64,000 bases of DNA, taken from NCBI GenBank assembly GCA_902780525.1, contig CACZFL010000008.1, forward strand, positions 62,001 to 126,000, written 5' to 3'. Under the pieces are notes generated by a model. That model did not search any database and was not told where the DNA came from. It worked only from the letters and a program-made list of their open reading frames with translations. Made by a program: the position numbers and the translations under genes. Below are positions 46,252-56,200 of this stretch, piece after piece. The stretch's first letter is position 1. Every line of letters begins with the position of its first letter. The stretch comes from an uncultured bacterium (GTDB taxonomy: Bacteria; Cyanobacteriota; Vampirovibrionia; Gastranaerophilales; Gastranaerophilaceae).

Positions 46252-47034
46252 TTATTTTTTTATCAGATTACTATAATTTGTTTCGTAAATTACTCCGTAT
46301 TGCTCTGTATTTTTTGTTAAAAATTCGTGTATATTATTACTTAAGCTATTTGCTTCTTTAAGCATTGATTTTTCTGCATTTTCTGCTGATAGAAAGAAGT
46401 TGCGGAATGAATTATATATATATTTTAACTTAGATAAAAAGCTATTATGGTTAGGTACGGTCATATAATATTCATTTTCAAGCTCGTTAAATTCTTGATA
46501 GTTCATTGATAATTGAGATTTACTTTTTCTAAGCATTGAATATTCACCTTTGGAGTTATAAACAATACTTTTCCATTCATTTGGTTTTAGCATGAAATTC
46601 CTGTAATCACTCAGGCTGACAGGGTAGGTTATGCCATTTTTCTTTATTTTCCCTTTAATTTTTGAACAAAATAACAGATCTCTTAAATAGCATGGATGGT
46701 GACCTTCTCTTACTTTAATGGCATCAGGATGCCCGTGTACTGATATTATATTTTTCCCTTTGGCATTTTTATAAGGTATTATTACTCTGCTTGTGTTTCC
46801 GTTTATTTCTGCGCAAACAACGTTTTTATCGATTAATATTCCGCGTTCAAAAGGTTTATCACAATTTAGAGCTTTTATTACCCTATTTTTAGCATAATTA
46901 AGTGCTGCATCTTGTGATGCAAAACTGATTTGACCGTCAGTATGTACGTAGCCAACAGTATATTGATTAAATTTTAACTTTGGAACTGCTTTTATAAGAC
47001 GTGTCCCGTAATCAAGTCCTGCTTTTATATTCAT
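46252..47034 (-). CDS. Possible JAMM-type metalloprotease (regulon member)
   Basis: A 260-residue protein not assigned to a family with certainty. Residues 60-170 resemble a JAB/JAMM fold: Glu76 in CAEINGN, then SVHGHP with His100 and His102, and S-x-x-D at Ser140-Asp143 in VSLSDY, followed by a strand pair (SIVYNSKGEYSML). Canonical JAMM has S-x-x-D some 8-10 residues after HxHP; here an insertion of about 28 residues intervenes. No signal peptide. JAMM proteins cleave ubiquitin-like or peptide bonds; some bacterial ones are toxins or effectors. It has the shared promoter. Confidence 0.5.
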   Translation of the reverse strand: MNIKAGLDYGTRLIKAVPKLKFNQYTVGYVHTDGQISFASQDAALNYAKNRVIKALNCDKPFERGILIDKNVVCAEINGNTSRVIIPYKNAKGKNIISVHGHPDAIKVREGHHPCYLRDLLFCSKIKGKIKKNGITYPVSLSDYRNFMLKPNEWKSIVYNSKGEYSMLRKSKSQLSMNYQEFNELENEYYMTVPNHNSFLSKLKYIYNSFRNFFLSAENAEKSMLKEANSLSNNIHEFLTKNTEQYGVIYETNYSNLIKK

Positions 47035-47054
47035 AATTTATCCATAATCTTACA

Positions 47055-47087
47055 TTAATATAAAGTATTTTCTTATAATATAATTGC
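47055..47087 (-). promoter_or_regulatory. Shared regulon promoter, copy f
   Basis: Minus strand: GCAATT (47082-47087), 11 bases, AAATACTTTA (47061-47070), TATTAATG. No HLR1-like site is seen upstream of this copy. Confidence 0.6.
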
Positions 47088-47143
47088 CTTTTCTATTAAC
47101 TTTTTTTTAAAGTATAATAGAATAAGTGAGAAAAGGGATTGGA

Positions 47144-49162
47144 ATGAATGACTTATATAAATTGCTGGAGAATGCTGATAATTATTTAAAAGAGGATAAT
47201 GAGCCGCCTGAAGATTTGATTCTTGAATTAAAGAATATGGTTCAAGACGGCGGTTATATCGGTATGGCACAGATTAATCCAATAGCCGGTGATATTGAGT
47301 ATAATGCCAAGAAAATAGCAAAGTATATTAAATTTGCAAATAAAATTAATCTTGAATCTCTGGTGTTCCCAGAACTGGCTTTAATGGGATATCCGATAGA
47401 AGATACGATTGACAGACACCCAGTAATAGTGTCTGAAAATGTTAAATGGCTGAAGGGGTTAGCGCGTATCTCAGAGAATACAATTATTATTGTCGGATTT
47501 GTAGAACCTCGTAATTGCTTTGAAGGTAAAAAATATTATAATTCTGTTGCTGTATTACAGAATGGAAAAATCCAAGGAATTGTCAGAAAGTCACTTTTGC
47601 CTACTTATTCTGAGTTCAATGATTACAGATACATTGAACCATCCAACGTTTCAGGCTGCCAAGCTCCGTCATTGCTTGGAACCGGTAAGAGCTCAGAACA
47701 GTCATCTAAGTTATACAATGGTTACGGAATATCAATTTGTGAAGATTGTTGGAATGATGATGAATTTTTTGAAAGAAAATTGTATGATATAAACCCGATA
47801 AAAGATATGGCCGCAGAAAATCCAAAGTTATTTATTAATTGTTCTGCATCTCCTACGAGAGCAAAAAAAGAACAATTAAAGCATAATATGATTTCGTTTA
47901 TTGCTTCTAAATATAAAATACCTTTTGTATATGTTAATCAGGTTGGCGCAATTGATAATATTTCATTTGACGGAACAAGCAGGATGTATGATTCCAATGG
48001 AAAACTTATTGCAAGAGCAAAATCTTTTGATGAACAGCTTATGATTGTTAATCCGTATAAAAATATCGGCAAAATATATCCTTTAACAAAAGGTTTGGAA
48101 AAATCTTTAACTGAGCAAAAGGTGTTTACGCTTGAGTATGAATCTGATTTGGAGAGGACATATAAAACAATAATCCAGGGTGTAAGAGATTATTTTAAAA
48201 AATGCGGTTTTAAACGTGCGGTATTAGGTTTGTCAGGAGGTCTGGATTCAAGCGTTTGTGCGGTTTTGATGGCTGATGCGATTGGTAAAGAAAATGTATT
48301 TGGAGTCTCGATGCCTTCTCATATTACAAGCAGTGAAAGTAAGTCAGATGCTGAAGAGCTGGCAAACAACCTTGGTATTAATTTTGATGAGGCTTCTATC
48401 AAAGATATGATTAATACAACAACACAATGCTTAAATGGTTTATTTGATAAAGTTGAAACAAAATGGGGAAAATATTACGATTGTAAAACAAGTAGTTTTA
48501 CTAATACTCCTAATAATATTTACCCCTCATTTACACCCGATAATATTCAGGCACGCTCAAGAGCTATGTTTTTGTGGGGAATAAGTAATGAGTTTGCTTC
48601 TTGTATTCCGATAGCAACTTCTGATAAATCAGAGCTTTATATGGGTTATGCTACAATTAACGGTGATATGTCGGGAGGATTTGCTCCCATTGCAGATGTT
48701 CCGAAAACAAAACTTTTCGCTTTTGCGCGCTGGTTAAATGAAAACAGAGAAGTTAAAAATGCTATACCTGAAGCAATTATTCTTAAAAAACCGGGAGCTG
48801 AGCTTGCAATTAATCCAAAAACAGGTAAGCCGCTAATTGCTGAAGATGCACTTATGCCGTACGAATTTTTAGATGAAATTATTTGGCGTATAGAAAATAA
48901 AAACGAATCATATAATGATTTTCTGAATACAGAATTTGTTTACGAAAAACACGAAAATATATCCAAAGAACAAAAGGTTGAATGGCTCAACAAGTTTTAC
49001 CGCAGAATGTCAACTGCTCTGTATAAATGGTCTATTCTTCCGCCGTCGGTTATTGTTGAGGCTCGTTCAATTAATAAATATGATTATCATCAGCCTATTA
49101 CATCTTCTCATATAAATTATAAAGGGGTAGGCGAAGAATATATTAATGCAGCCCTAGATTAG
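47144..49162 (+). CDS. nadE: Glutamine-dependent NAD synthetase
   Basis: A 672-residue two-domain enzyme. The nitrilase-like glutaminase half has Glu in FPELALMGYPIED, Lys in VRKSLLPTYSEFNDYRYIEP and Cys in ISICEDCWNDDEF. The synthetase half has the ATP loop LGLSGGLDSSVCA and SDKSELYMGYATINGDMSGG. It turns deamido-NAD into NAD. I chose the ATG at 47144 with AAAAGGGA upstream; the protein has about 35 extra N-terminal residues. Its end overlaps the convergent TPR gene by 20 bases. Confidence 0.95.
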   Translation: MNDLYKLLENADNYLKEDNEPPEDLILELKNMVQDGGYIGMAQINPIAGDIEYNAKKIAKYIKFANKINLESLVFPELALMGYPIEDTIDRHPVIVSENVKWLKGLARISENTIIIVGFVEPRNCFEGKKYYNSVAVLQNGKIQGIVRKSLLPTYSEFNDYRYIEPSNVSGCQAPSLLGTGKSSEQSSKLYNGYGISICEDCWNDDEFFERKLYDINPIKDMAAENPKLFINCSASPTRAKKEQLKHNMISFIASKYKIPFVYVNQVGAIDNISFDGTSRMYDSNGKLIARAKSFDEQLMIVNPYKNIGKIYPLTKGLEKSLTEQKVFTLEYESDLERTYKTIIQGVRDYFKKCGFKRAVLGLSGGLDSSVCAVLMADAIGKENVFGVSMPSHITSSESKSDAEELANNLGINFDEASIKDMINTTTQCLNGLFDKVETKWGKYYDCKTSSFTNTPNNIYPSFTPDNIQARSRAMFLWGISNEFASCIPIATSDKSELYMGYATINGDMSGGFAPIADVPKTKLFAFARWLNENREVKNAIPEAIILKKPGAELAINPKTGKPLIAEDALMPYEFLDEIIWRIENKNESYNDFLNTEFVYEKHENISKEQKVEWLNKFYRRMSTALYKWSILPPSVIVEARSINKYDYHQPITSSHINYKGVGEEYINAALD

Positions 49163-50174
49163 AGTTAAGATGTTTTATTTGTCTTATCATATCTTCGGTT
49201 TTTGCAGTTAAATTTTCCTTCTGGTATATTGCCATTGCTTTTTTATAATTTGTTTCGGCATCTTGTTTGTAAGCTGGGTTATCATAGCCGGACATAAGCT
49301 GAAGTGTCTGTGCAAGCAAAACATACCCTTCAGGGCGTTCGGGGTTAATGCTTATTGCTTTTTCAAATGCTTCTTTCGAATCTATAATATGTCCTTGCAT
49401 ATTAGCTCTGTACCCTTCAAGTATTCTCATTTGGTATTCAAAGCAGTTTTGTTTGTCAAATATTTTCAGTTCAAGCAGATAACAGGTTTCAAGCAAATCC
49501 CTGCTTTCGTACATATCTGTGAATTTGAAGTGTGATACAAAGTACTTTGCAAATACTGTGTCGAGTTTGTTTAATAACTCATTTTCTTTTTCTTTATTAC
49601 CTGCAAGCCTGTATATATTTGATTCTTTAAAAATTTTAATCGGATTATCAGGGTCCATTAACTCTATAATATTCAGCAATTTTAGTGCCCGTGCAAGCTC
49701 ATCGGCTGCAATGTTTTTTGCAGTTTCATTAAATATAAATTGAATCGCTTTGTACTTATTTTGTTCAAATAAATCTAAAGTCAGGCTTTTTGCCAAATCC
49801 GGCTGGTCCGCAAAAATGTATGATAAAATTTTGTATTTTTTACATTCTAAATTGTCAGGTATCTCGTTTAATACTTTATTTGCATCTGAAATTGCTTCAT
49901 AGAAATTTGAAATCTCATAATTTAGCTTCATTCTTTCATAGTATGCGCGCTGTTTGTTTTCGCAGTTATCAATAATATAAGTAAAATCAGCATAAGCGTC
50001 TTCTGTCATAAGCAGCTTGTTACACAATAATGCTCTCTTCATTATTGTCTCAGAAGGCTTATATTCTTTTTCGACAAGTATATTGAGTTTCTCTAGTGCC
50101 TGATCATAGTTTCTGTCTGCGATACACTTATCGACATAATTGAATGCCAAATAGTTTTTAATATCCTCTATCAT
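49143..50174 (-). CDS. TPR-repeat protein
   Basis: A 343-residue cytoplasmic protein of repeated helix pairs of the tetratricopeptide type (NYDQALEKLNILVEKEYKPS at the start, ESKEAFEKAISINPERPEGY-like unit near residue 285). TPRs mediate protein contacts; the partner is unknown. It follows dnaA by 48 bases on the same strand. Confidence 0.8.
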   Translation of the reverse strand: MIEDIKNYLAFNYVDKCIADRNYDQALEKLNILVEKEYKPSETIMKRALLCNKLLMTEDAYADFTYIIDNCENKQRAYYERMKLNYEISNFYEAISDANKVLNEIPDNLECKKYKILSYIFADQPDLAKSLTLDLFEQNKYKAIQFIFNETAKNIAADELARALKLLNIIELMDPDNPIKIFKESNIYRLAGNKEKENELLNKLDTVFAKYFVSHFKFTDMYESRDLLETCYLLELKIFDKQNCFEYQMRILEGYRANMQGHIIDSKEAFEKAISINPERPEGYVLLAQTLQLMSGYDNPAYKQDAETNYKKAMAIYQKENLTAKTEDMIRQIKHLNSNLGLH

Positions 50175-50222
50175 ACTATTGTTTTTACCATGAAATTTTA
50201 TAAAAAACGACTAACCTGTTGT

Positions 50223-51605
50223 CTATAAAACTTTTAATGCCTGTTTAATTTCTCTGACTGCAGATGAAATATTTTTGTTTGAGCTGATTTTATTTTTGAT
50301 TTGTTCATAAGCATACAGTGTTGTCGTATGTTTTCTGTTAAAATAATTACCTATTATTTCAAAGCTTTGGTTAGTCAGCTCTCTGCATACATATATTGCA
50401 ATTTGTCTTGCTGTTGATATTTTTTGACTTCTTGTTGTTCCTGTTATATCTTCTGTACTGGTTTCAAAATATTTTGCAGTTACTTCAGTAATGTTTTCAA
50501 AAGTAATCTGTTTTTTATTTTCATTACACTTAAGTACAGTCTGAGCTGTCTCAAGTGTCATTGGTTTATTATAGAACTCAGCGTAAGCACAAACTTTTGT
50601 AAACGCTCCTTCAAGCTCTCTTACATTTTTCGAAAAGTTTTTTGCAACATATTCCAACGCGTCATTATCAGCCTTTATATCGTTATCTGCTGCAATTTTT
50701 TTTATAATTTCCAGTCTTGTTTCAAATGACGGCGGAGTCAGTTCGACCATTAATCCTCTTTTAAAGCGTGACGCAAGAGCTTCAGTAATCTTTGGAATCT
50801 CTTCTGGAAGTCTGTCTGAAGTAATTACGATTTGTTTGCCTTTTTCGTATAGAGTATCAAATGTCTGCTGCAGACGGTTCATTGTTTTTTCTTTTGACTC
50901 GATTAACTGTATGTCGTCTATTAATATAATATCTACGCTTGTGTATTTTTTATTAAATTTCGACATGTTTTCAACAGAATTATTATTTCTTGTATTTGTA
51001 ATAAAGTCGCTTATGTAATCATCAGTTTTTGTGTATTTAACGGTTTTCTTCGGGTTATTAAAAATCGTATAATGTCCGATAGCTTGCATTAAGTGAGTTT
51101 TCCCAAGTCCGGCATTTCCGTATATAAAAAGTGGGTTAAACTTTTCTGCAGGTTGTTTTGCAACTGCTAATGCAGCATCGTGTGCGAATTTATTATTATC
51201 TCCGACCACAAAGTTTTCAAACTTGTATTTAAGGTTCAGGTTAGCAGATGACTGCATGTTGCTTAAATTTTCCATAGCCTGTTCTTTTAATTGTGCATCA
51301 AGCTCTTTTTTGTGGATTTTTTCTACTTCTTTTTTTAATTTTTTTGCGGCATTTTCATCATATAGAATATGTATTCTAGCATCATTATTTTTAGATATTT
51401 TTTGCAGAATAGAATCCATTTGGCTGCTGTGGTTTCTTCTCAGCCAGTCTTTTGCCATAGCCTGACCTGTTACAACAGTTAATACACCTTTGTCGTAACC
51501 AGATACTTCAAGCGAATACAACCAAGGATGTACACTTTCAGGCAGACACCCTATGTATTCTTCTTTTACTTTCTCCCAGAAACGGTTTAATTCTATATTA
51601 TTCAT
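50223..51605 (-). CDS. dnaA: Chromosomal replication initiator DnaA
   Basis: A 460-residue protein of normal length with all four domains: helical domain I (1-85), a linker, the AAA+ domain (FIYGNAGLGKTHLMQAIG Walker A, ILIDDIQLI Walker B), and DNA-binding domain IV. The signature helix, usually DHTTV, reads RKHTTTLYAYEQI. No dnaN, recF or cluster of DnaA boxes lies beside it, so this is not obviously the origin. tRNA-Cys and a terminator precede it on the same strand. Confidence 0.96.
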   Translation of the reverse strand: MNNIELNRFWEKVKEEYIGCLPESVHPWLYSLEVSGYDKGVLTVVTGQAMAKDWLRRNHSSQMDSILQKISKNNDARIHILYDENAAKKLKKEVEKIHKKELDAQLKEQAMENLSNMQSSANLNLKYKFENFVVGDNNKFAHDAALAVAKQPAEKFNPLFIYGNAGLGKTHLMQAIGHYTIFNNPKKTVKYTKTDDYISDFITNTRNNNSVENMSKFNKKYTSVDIILIDDIQLIESKEKTMNRLQQTFDTLYEKGKQIVITSDRLPEEIPKITEALASRFKRGLMVELTPPSFETRLEIIKKIAADNDIKADNDALEYVAKNFSKNVRELEGAFTKVCAYAEFYNKPMTLETAQTVLKCNENKKQITFENITEVTAKYFETSTEDITGTTRSQKISTARQIAIYVCRELTNQSFEIIGNYFNRKHTTTLYAYEQIKNKISSNKNISSAVREIKQALKVL

Positions 51606-51641
51606 ATATTTCGATTTGTGTCAGTTACCGTAATTAATTTA

Positions 51642-51671
51642 AAATCCCTGTTTTGAATAAATCAGGGCTTT
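51642..51671 (-). terminator. Terminator after tRNA-Cys
   Basis: On the minus strand, CCCTG pairs with CAGGG across a 12-nt loop, followed by a T-rich tail. It separates tRNA-Cys from dnaA. Confidence 0.55.
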
Positions 51672-51698
51672 AATTTTATCACTTATTGTTATATAAAA

Positions 51699-51769
51699 AG
51701 GCGACACCCAGATTCGAACTGGGGATAAAAGCTTTGCAGGCTTCTGCCTTACCACTTGGCCATGTCGCC
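51699..51769 (-). tRNA. tRNA-Cys (GCA)
   Basis: A full cloverleaf on the minus strand: acceptor GGCGACA / TGTCGCC, anticodon loop CTGCAAA with GCA, T arm with GTTCGAAT. CCA is not encoded. A promoter TTGCAA (51804-51809), 17 bases, TATCAT lies upstream. Confidence 0.95.
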
Positions 51770-51807
51770 CCATAGATAAAATGATAGAATAAAAATATCC
51801 GATTTGC

Positions 51808-51837
51808 AAGGGGTAAATGTATAAGGGGTAAATGTAT
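51808..51837. repeat. Tandem 15-bp repeat upstream of fliI
   Basis: Two perfect adjacent copies of AAGGGGTAAATGTAT. A near-identical copy (AAAGGGTAAATGTAT, 19746-19760) lies in the flagellin 5 leader. The position, about 66-95 bases before the fliI start, suits an activator-binding site. It also touches the tRNA-Cys -35 box. Confidence 0.6.
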
Positions 51838-51889
51838 TTTGCATTTTTGTATAACATAGACATATAGATTAATTTTATTAAAAATATGG

Positions 51890-51902
51890 TACAATGTTCT
51901 AT
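51890..51902 (+). promoter_or_regulatory. fliI -10 box (leaderless type)
   Basis: TGGTACAAT is an extended -10; TACAAT (51890-51895) ends seven bases before the ATG at 51903. Confidence 0.5.
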
Positions 51903-53249
51903 ATGGAAGGCGTAAATCAAAAATTTTTAGATGATTTAAAGGATAATATTCACAAAAAAATCTCAAATGTTGATTTGTATCAGTATAAAGGAAGCGTTTC
52001 TAAGTTGCTTGGACTTACTGTTGAGGTTAAGCTTCCGGGATTAAAAATTGGAGATTTGTGTTACATTGAAGCCGCAAACGGTGAGCGAAAGCCTGCTGAA
52101 GTCGTTGCTTTTAAAGGTGATGTCGCACAGCTTCTTTTGTTATATGACGGTACCGGGATTGGTCAGGGCAGTCTTGTTACAACAACAGGTTCTCCGATTA
52201 TGATTCCTGTCGGTGATTTCCTGCTTGGCAGAATAATTAATCCAATGGGTGAACCTATTGATGATAAGCCGCTTGATTTATCTCATGCCGTTTGGCGTCC
52301 TACAGAAGGTATGGCTCCAAAACCCTTAGAACGTCCGATTATTACAGAGATGTTTTCTACAGGAATTAGGGCAATAGATTCATGCATGACATTCGGCTGT
52401 GGTCAACGTATGGGACTTTTTGCAGGTTCAGGTGTCGGTAAAAGTACTTTGCTCGGTATGATTGCGAGAAATTCTGATGCTGAAGTTAACGTTGTTGCAC
52501 TGATAGGTGAACGTGGAAGAGAAGTAAAAGAGTTTGTAGAAGATGCGCTTGGACCGGAAGGTATGAAAAGGTCTGTTATAGTATGTTCAACAGGTGACCA
52601 ACCTCCGCTAATTCGTCAAAAATGTCTTTTAACCGCTACCGCTGTTTGTGAATATTTCCGCGACCAGGGTAAAAAAGTTTTCTTAATGACAGATACCGTT
52701 ACGCGTTGTGCGATGGCAGGTCGTGAAGTCGGACTTTCAATCGGTGAACCGCCTACTATGAAAGGATATCCACCGTCTATATTCTCTTGGCTTCAAAAGG
52801 CTCTAGAACGTGCTGGTAACAGTGAAAAGGGCTCTATCACAGCTTTCTATACTGTTTTAATGGAAGGTGATGACATTACTGACCCTATTGTAGATACGGT
52901 ACGTGGTATTACTGACGGTCACATATTCTTATCCAGAAAAGTCGCTGAATCAAATCACTATCCTGCTATTGATGTCCTTGGAAGTATTTCACGTCTTATG
53001 TCATCTATTGCATCACCTGAGCATAAAGAAGCTGCGGCAAAAATGCGTGCTCTTCTTTCAATATATCGTGAAAACAAAGACCTTATTGATGTCGGTATGT
53101 ATGTTGCTGGTTCAAATCCAAAACTTGATATCGCAATCGAGATGATGCCAAAAATTAATGCATTCTTACAACAGAGAACTACCGACAGCGTAAATATGCA
53201 AAATACAATAGATACGCTTGTAAATATGATGTCAGGTGTTGATATTTAA
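51903..53249 (+). CDS. fliI: Flagellar export ATPase FliI
   Basis: A 448-residue ATPase of the F1-beta-like family. The Walker A GLFAGSGVGKSTLLGM, ALIGERGREVKEFVED and the FliI/YscN-type segment ERAGNSEKGSITAFYTVLMEGDD are present. It powers or gates export of flagellar proteins by the type III apparatus. I chose the ATG at 51903; another in-frame ATG at 51894 overlaps the -10 box. No fliH, fliJ or other export gene is beside it. Confidence 0.93.
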   Translation: MEGVNQKFLDDLKDNIHKKISNVDLYQYKGSVSKLLGLTVEVKLPGLKIGDLCYIEAANGERKPAEVVAFKGDVAQLLLLYDGTGIGQGSLVTTTGSPIMIPVGDFLLGRIINPMGEPIDDKPLDLSHAVWRPTEGMAPKPLERPIITEMFSTGIRAIDSCMTFGCGQRMGLFAGSGVGKSTLLGMIARNSDAEVNVVALIGERGREVKEFVEDALGPEGMKRSVIVCSTGDQPPLIRQKCLLTATAVCEYFRDQGKKVFLMTDTVTRCAMAGREVGLSIGEPPTMKGYPPSIFSWLQKALERAGNSEKGSITAFYTVLMEGDDITDPIVDTVRGITDGHIFLSRKVAESNHYPAIDVLGSISRLMSSIASPEHKEAAAKMRALLSIYRENKDLIDVGMYVAGSNPKLDIAIEMMPKINAFLQQRTTDSVNMQNTIDTLVNMMSGVDI

Positions 53250-53262
53250 TTGTTTTAACCTT

Positions 53263-56200
53263 TTATTTTGAGATTAATGAAAGTCTTTCACCTGTTGTTT
53301 TAACATCTGTTTTTTTGTACGGATTTGATACAATGTTAAATTGTTTGTTGTATATTCTGTTTTGATTTTGACGTCCTCTGAAGTTGGTAAGCATCATAAC
53401 TCCGTGTTTTGCAGTTAAACCATCCATAATGATTTTTTTACCGTCAGCTCTTACTATTCCGATTTTATCTTTGATTTTCTTAACAACGTACTCAGTTTTA
53501 TCATTATTGCAGATGTTGTAGAATACTGTGCCTATAGGTATTGTTACGCCGGCACCCATAAGTATTGCATCAAGCGTTGTTCTTTCCTGCATCGGAACAT
53601 AAGGATTATATTTACGGTTTTTATTCAGAGTTCTGTTCATTTCATCAGAGTTGTATGATTCAATTCTCTGGATGTTATTATCTCTGATAAATTGTTCTTT
53701 TTCTTCATCCGTATGTTTTCCGTATTTGTTAAAGTAATTTACTCTGTTGTTATGCTCAATACCTGCTGCATTAAATAATGATATTGCTATTTTGCCGTCA
53801 TCACCCTGCATCATATATGCAAGTTTTGCTTTGTCTTGAGTCAGTTCCTGTTCTTCTTTGCAAAGTTCATCTAATAATTTCGGGTTAGTATCCTTTATGC
53901 ACTCTTTGATTTTCGATATTTCTCCGAGTCTGGTAAGCAGTTCATCTCTGCTTCTGCCGTTAACCATAACATCCATTGAATATGATGTTCCGTTTTGCAG
54001 AGGTTTAATGTCTGCCTTTCCTCTTATTGCATCGAGCGTGTATTTGCTGTTTCTCTGCATAATTTTGCCCATAAGAGTATCTCTGTCAATCTCTGATAGT
54101 CTTGATGGCATTCTGTTTTTAACTGTCGGGTTTTTAGCCTTGTCTTCATATCCGGCATCTCCGTATTCATCACCTGAGTATATAGTAGGAATACCGCATA
54201 ACGCACCCAGGAACGAGAACATCATTGCCTGTTTTTTTACAGCCGGTTCTGTGATTGAGTTGTAAACAGTTGCAATTATTTCGTCCTTATTTTCAATTTT
54301 TCGTCCGGATTTAAACTCTGCTTGTGAGATTATTTGTTCCAGTGCAATTCTGAAATCAAGAGCTGCATAGCTGTTTTTCTTTCTTGCTGTTGCAAACTCT
54401 TCATACATTTTGTAGCCGTCCATATTTTGACTGATTTTTTCTCTGTCATATTTGGTTACAAAATCTTTTAATGCTTTGTCAAGTCCGCTTATATTTGTAT
54501 CTTTTGCAGCCTGTTTGAGCATACGTGCTATCTGAACTGTGTATAAGCTGTATTTTTCTGCATTTAAGTCTGTTCCCGTAATTTCTTTCAGATAATTTTT
54601 ATTGTTTGCGCCATCGTCTCCTGCGCTGTCAAAATCTCCTTTTACAAGGTAATTATTCAGGTTTAGTTCTTTTGCTTTAGCAATGATTGTTTTAATCTCA
54701 GCATCTGATAAATTTACACCATAATTGTTGGCAAGTTTTGCTACTTCATTTGCTGCATTTTCAATGCTTGACAGTTCGGTAATATTAATTCTTGTCATTT
54801 TTTCTGTGGTTTTATCTATCAGGTAGTTACCGTTTGCAAGATCTATTGCAGCTTCGTTAAGCAGTGCCAAATCTTCCTTGCTGATTATATCTGCTAAATC
54901 TTCATTAATTGAATCCAGAAGAACTTTTGATTGCGCAACAGCTCTTGCACTAACAGTTCTGAAGTAATTGGTATTATCTACATTTAATCTGAGTTCAAGT
55001 GGTACATCATTTAGATTTTTTGCTCCTGAAAGTACCTGAATAACTTTTTCTCTTTGGTTATGTTGTCTTAATCGATCATTATCGTTTCCGTCATCTTGTA
55101 ATGTTGCATGGAACAATTCCATATCAATTGCAAGACCGTGTATTGTTCTTGTTTTGTCGTGGTTACCGATGAATGTATATAAATTCCTTAAATAGTCTGC
55201 ACTTCTGCTGTTGATTAACAAATCGTATTTCTTTTTGAAATCGTCATGAGTTTCGCAGGCATTTTCCCCGCTTTCAAAATCTCTTGAGAACGATGTAAGA
55301 AGTTCAGTAAAGAAGTATGAGTATGCAGCTTCGGAAGTTATACCTGTTTCGTTATAAAATTTGGTCATTGCATCAGGTTCGCCGTTATATTTTGCATTAT
55401 TTATATCTGTCCAGCCATTGTATGGACAAGCATACATCATTGAACCATATGTGTCCGCACTAATATCGTTGACGTTTGTCATCTCTGCAACTATGTATGA
55501 ATGAGGGTTTACAGATTTGACTCCCTGAACATATTTACTCCAGAAAGATATTAAGTTTGTCCACATATCATTAAAATCTGCATCTCTGTTTCTTACAGAA
55601 TCAAAGTCCATAACATCTTTTGCAGCATCAAGTCTGTAATCTAATCCCAGACCAGAACGTTCAACGATTCCTTCTGCAATTCTAAATGTATCTGTGTCTG
55701 TACCTCTAATCGCAATTTTTATCGCATCTGCTACTGCGTCGATGTCCTGTTCGTTCAGTTGTTTCAATCCCTTAAGAATTTTCTTCTGCAGCATCTCAGC
55801 TTCTTCTGATGGATTGTTAGCGTTAATTCCCAGTGATTTTAATGTTGTAGCTTTTTTAATGTTTTTATAGTCATAAGTTAATGTGCCGTCTGGAAGTGTT
55901 TTATATTTGAAACTGTCACCCGATATTGATTTTAAAAATGCATATTTTGCGATATTACGTCCGAACAAATCAATTATATATTCGCCGTATTCAGTATAAT
56001 TTCCGTTTGCATCAAGAAGTGGCACATTCCAGTTTTCATTTACTTTTTTTATTACATCTTCAGCAAAGTTCTTAACTTCATTTTCAAACATATTGTTAAC
56101 TCTGTTATACACTTTTGCATATGTACTAATCAGGTGCGGATTGTCCTGCTTCATTAAGTCAAATCTTGAAACTCCGATGGTTTCATCGGTTGTTGCACGG

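Noticed and set aside
51808-51837. The tandem 15-bp repeat as the start of a CRISPR array
   Set aside because: There are only two units with no spacer between them and no cas genes in the window.
53858-54265. A 135-codon open frame opposite the giant GH13 gene
   Set aside because: Composition and position fit a shadow of the minus-strand gene; there is no ribosome site or promoter.
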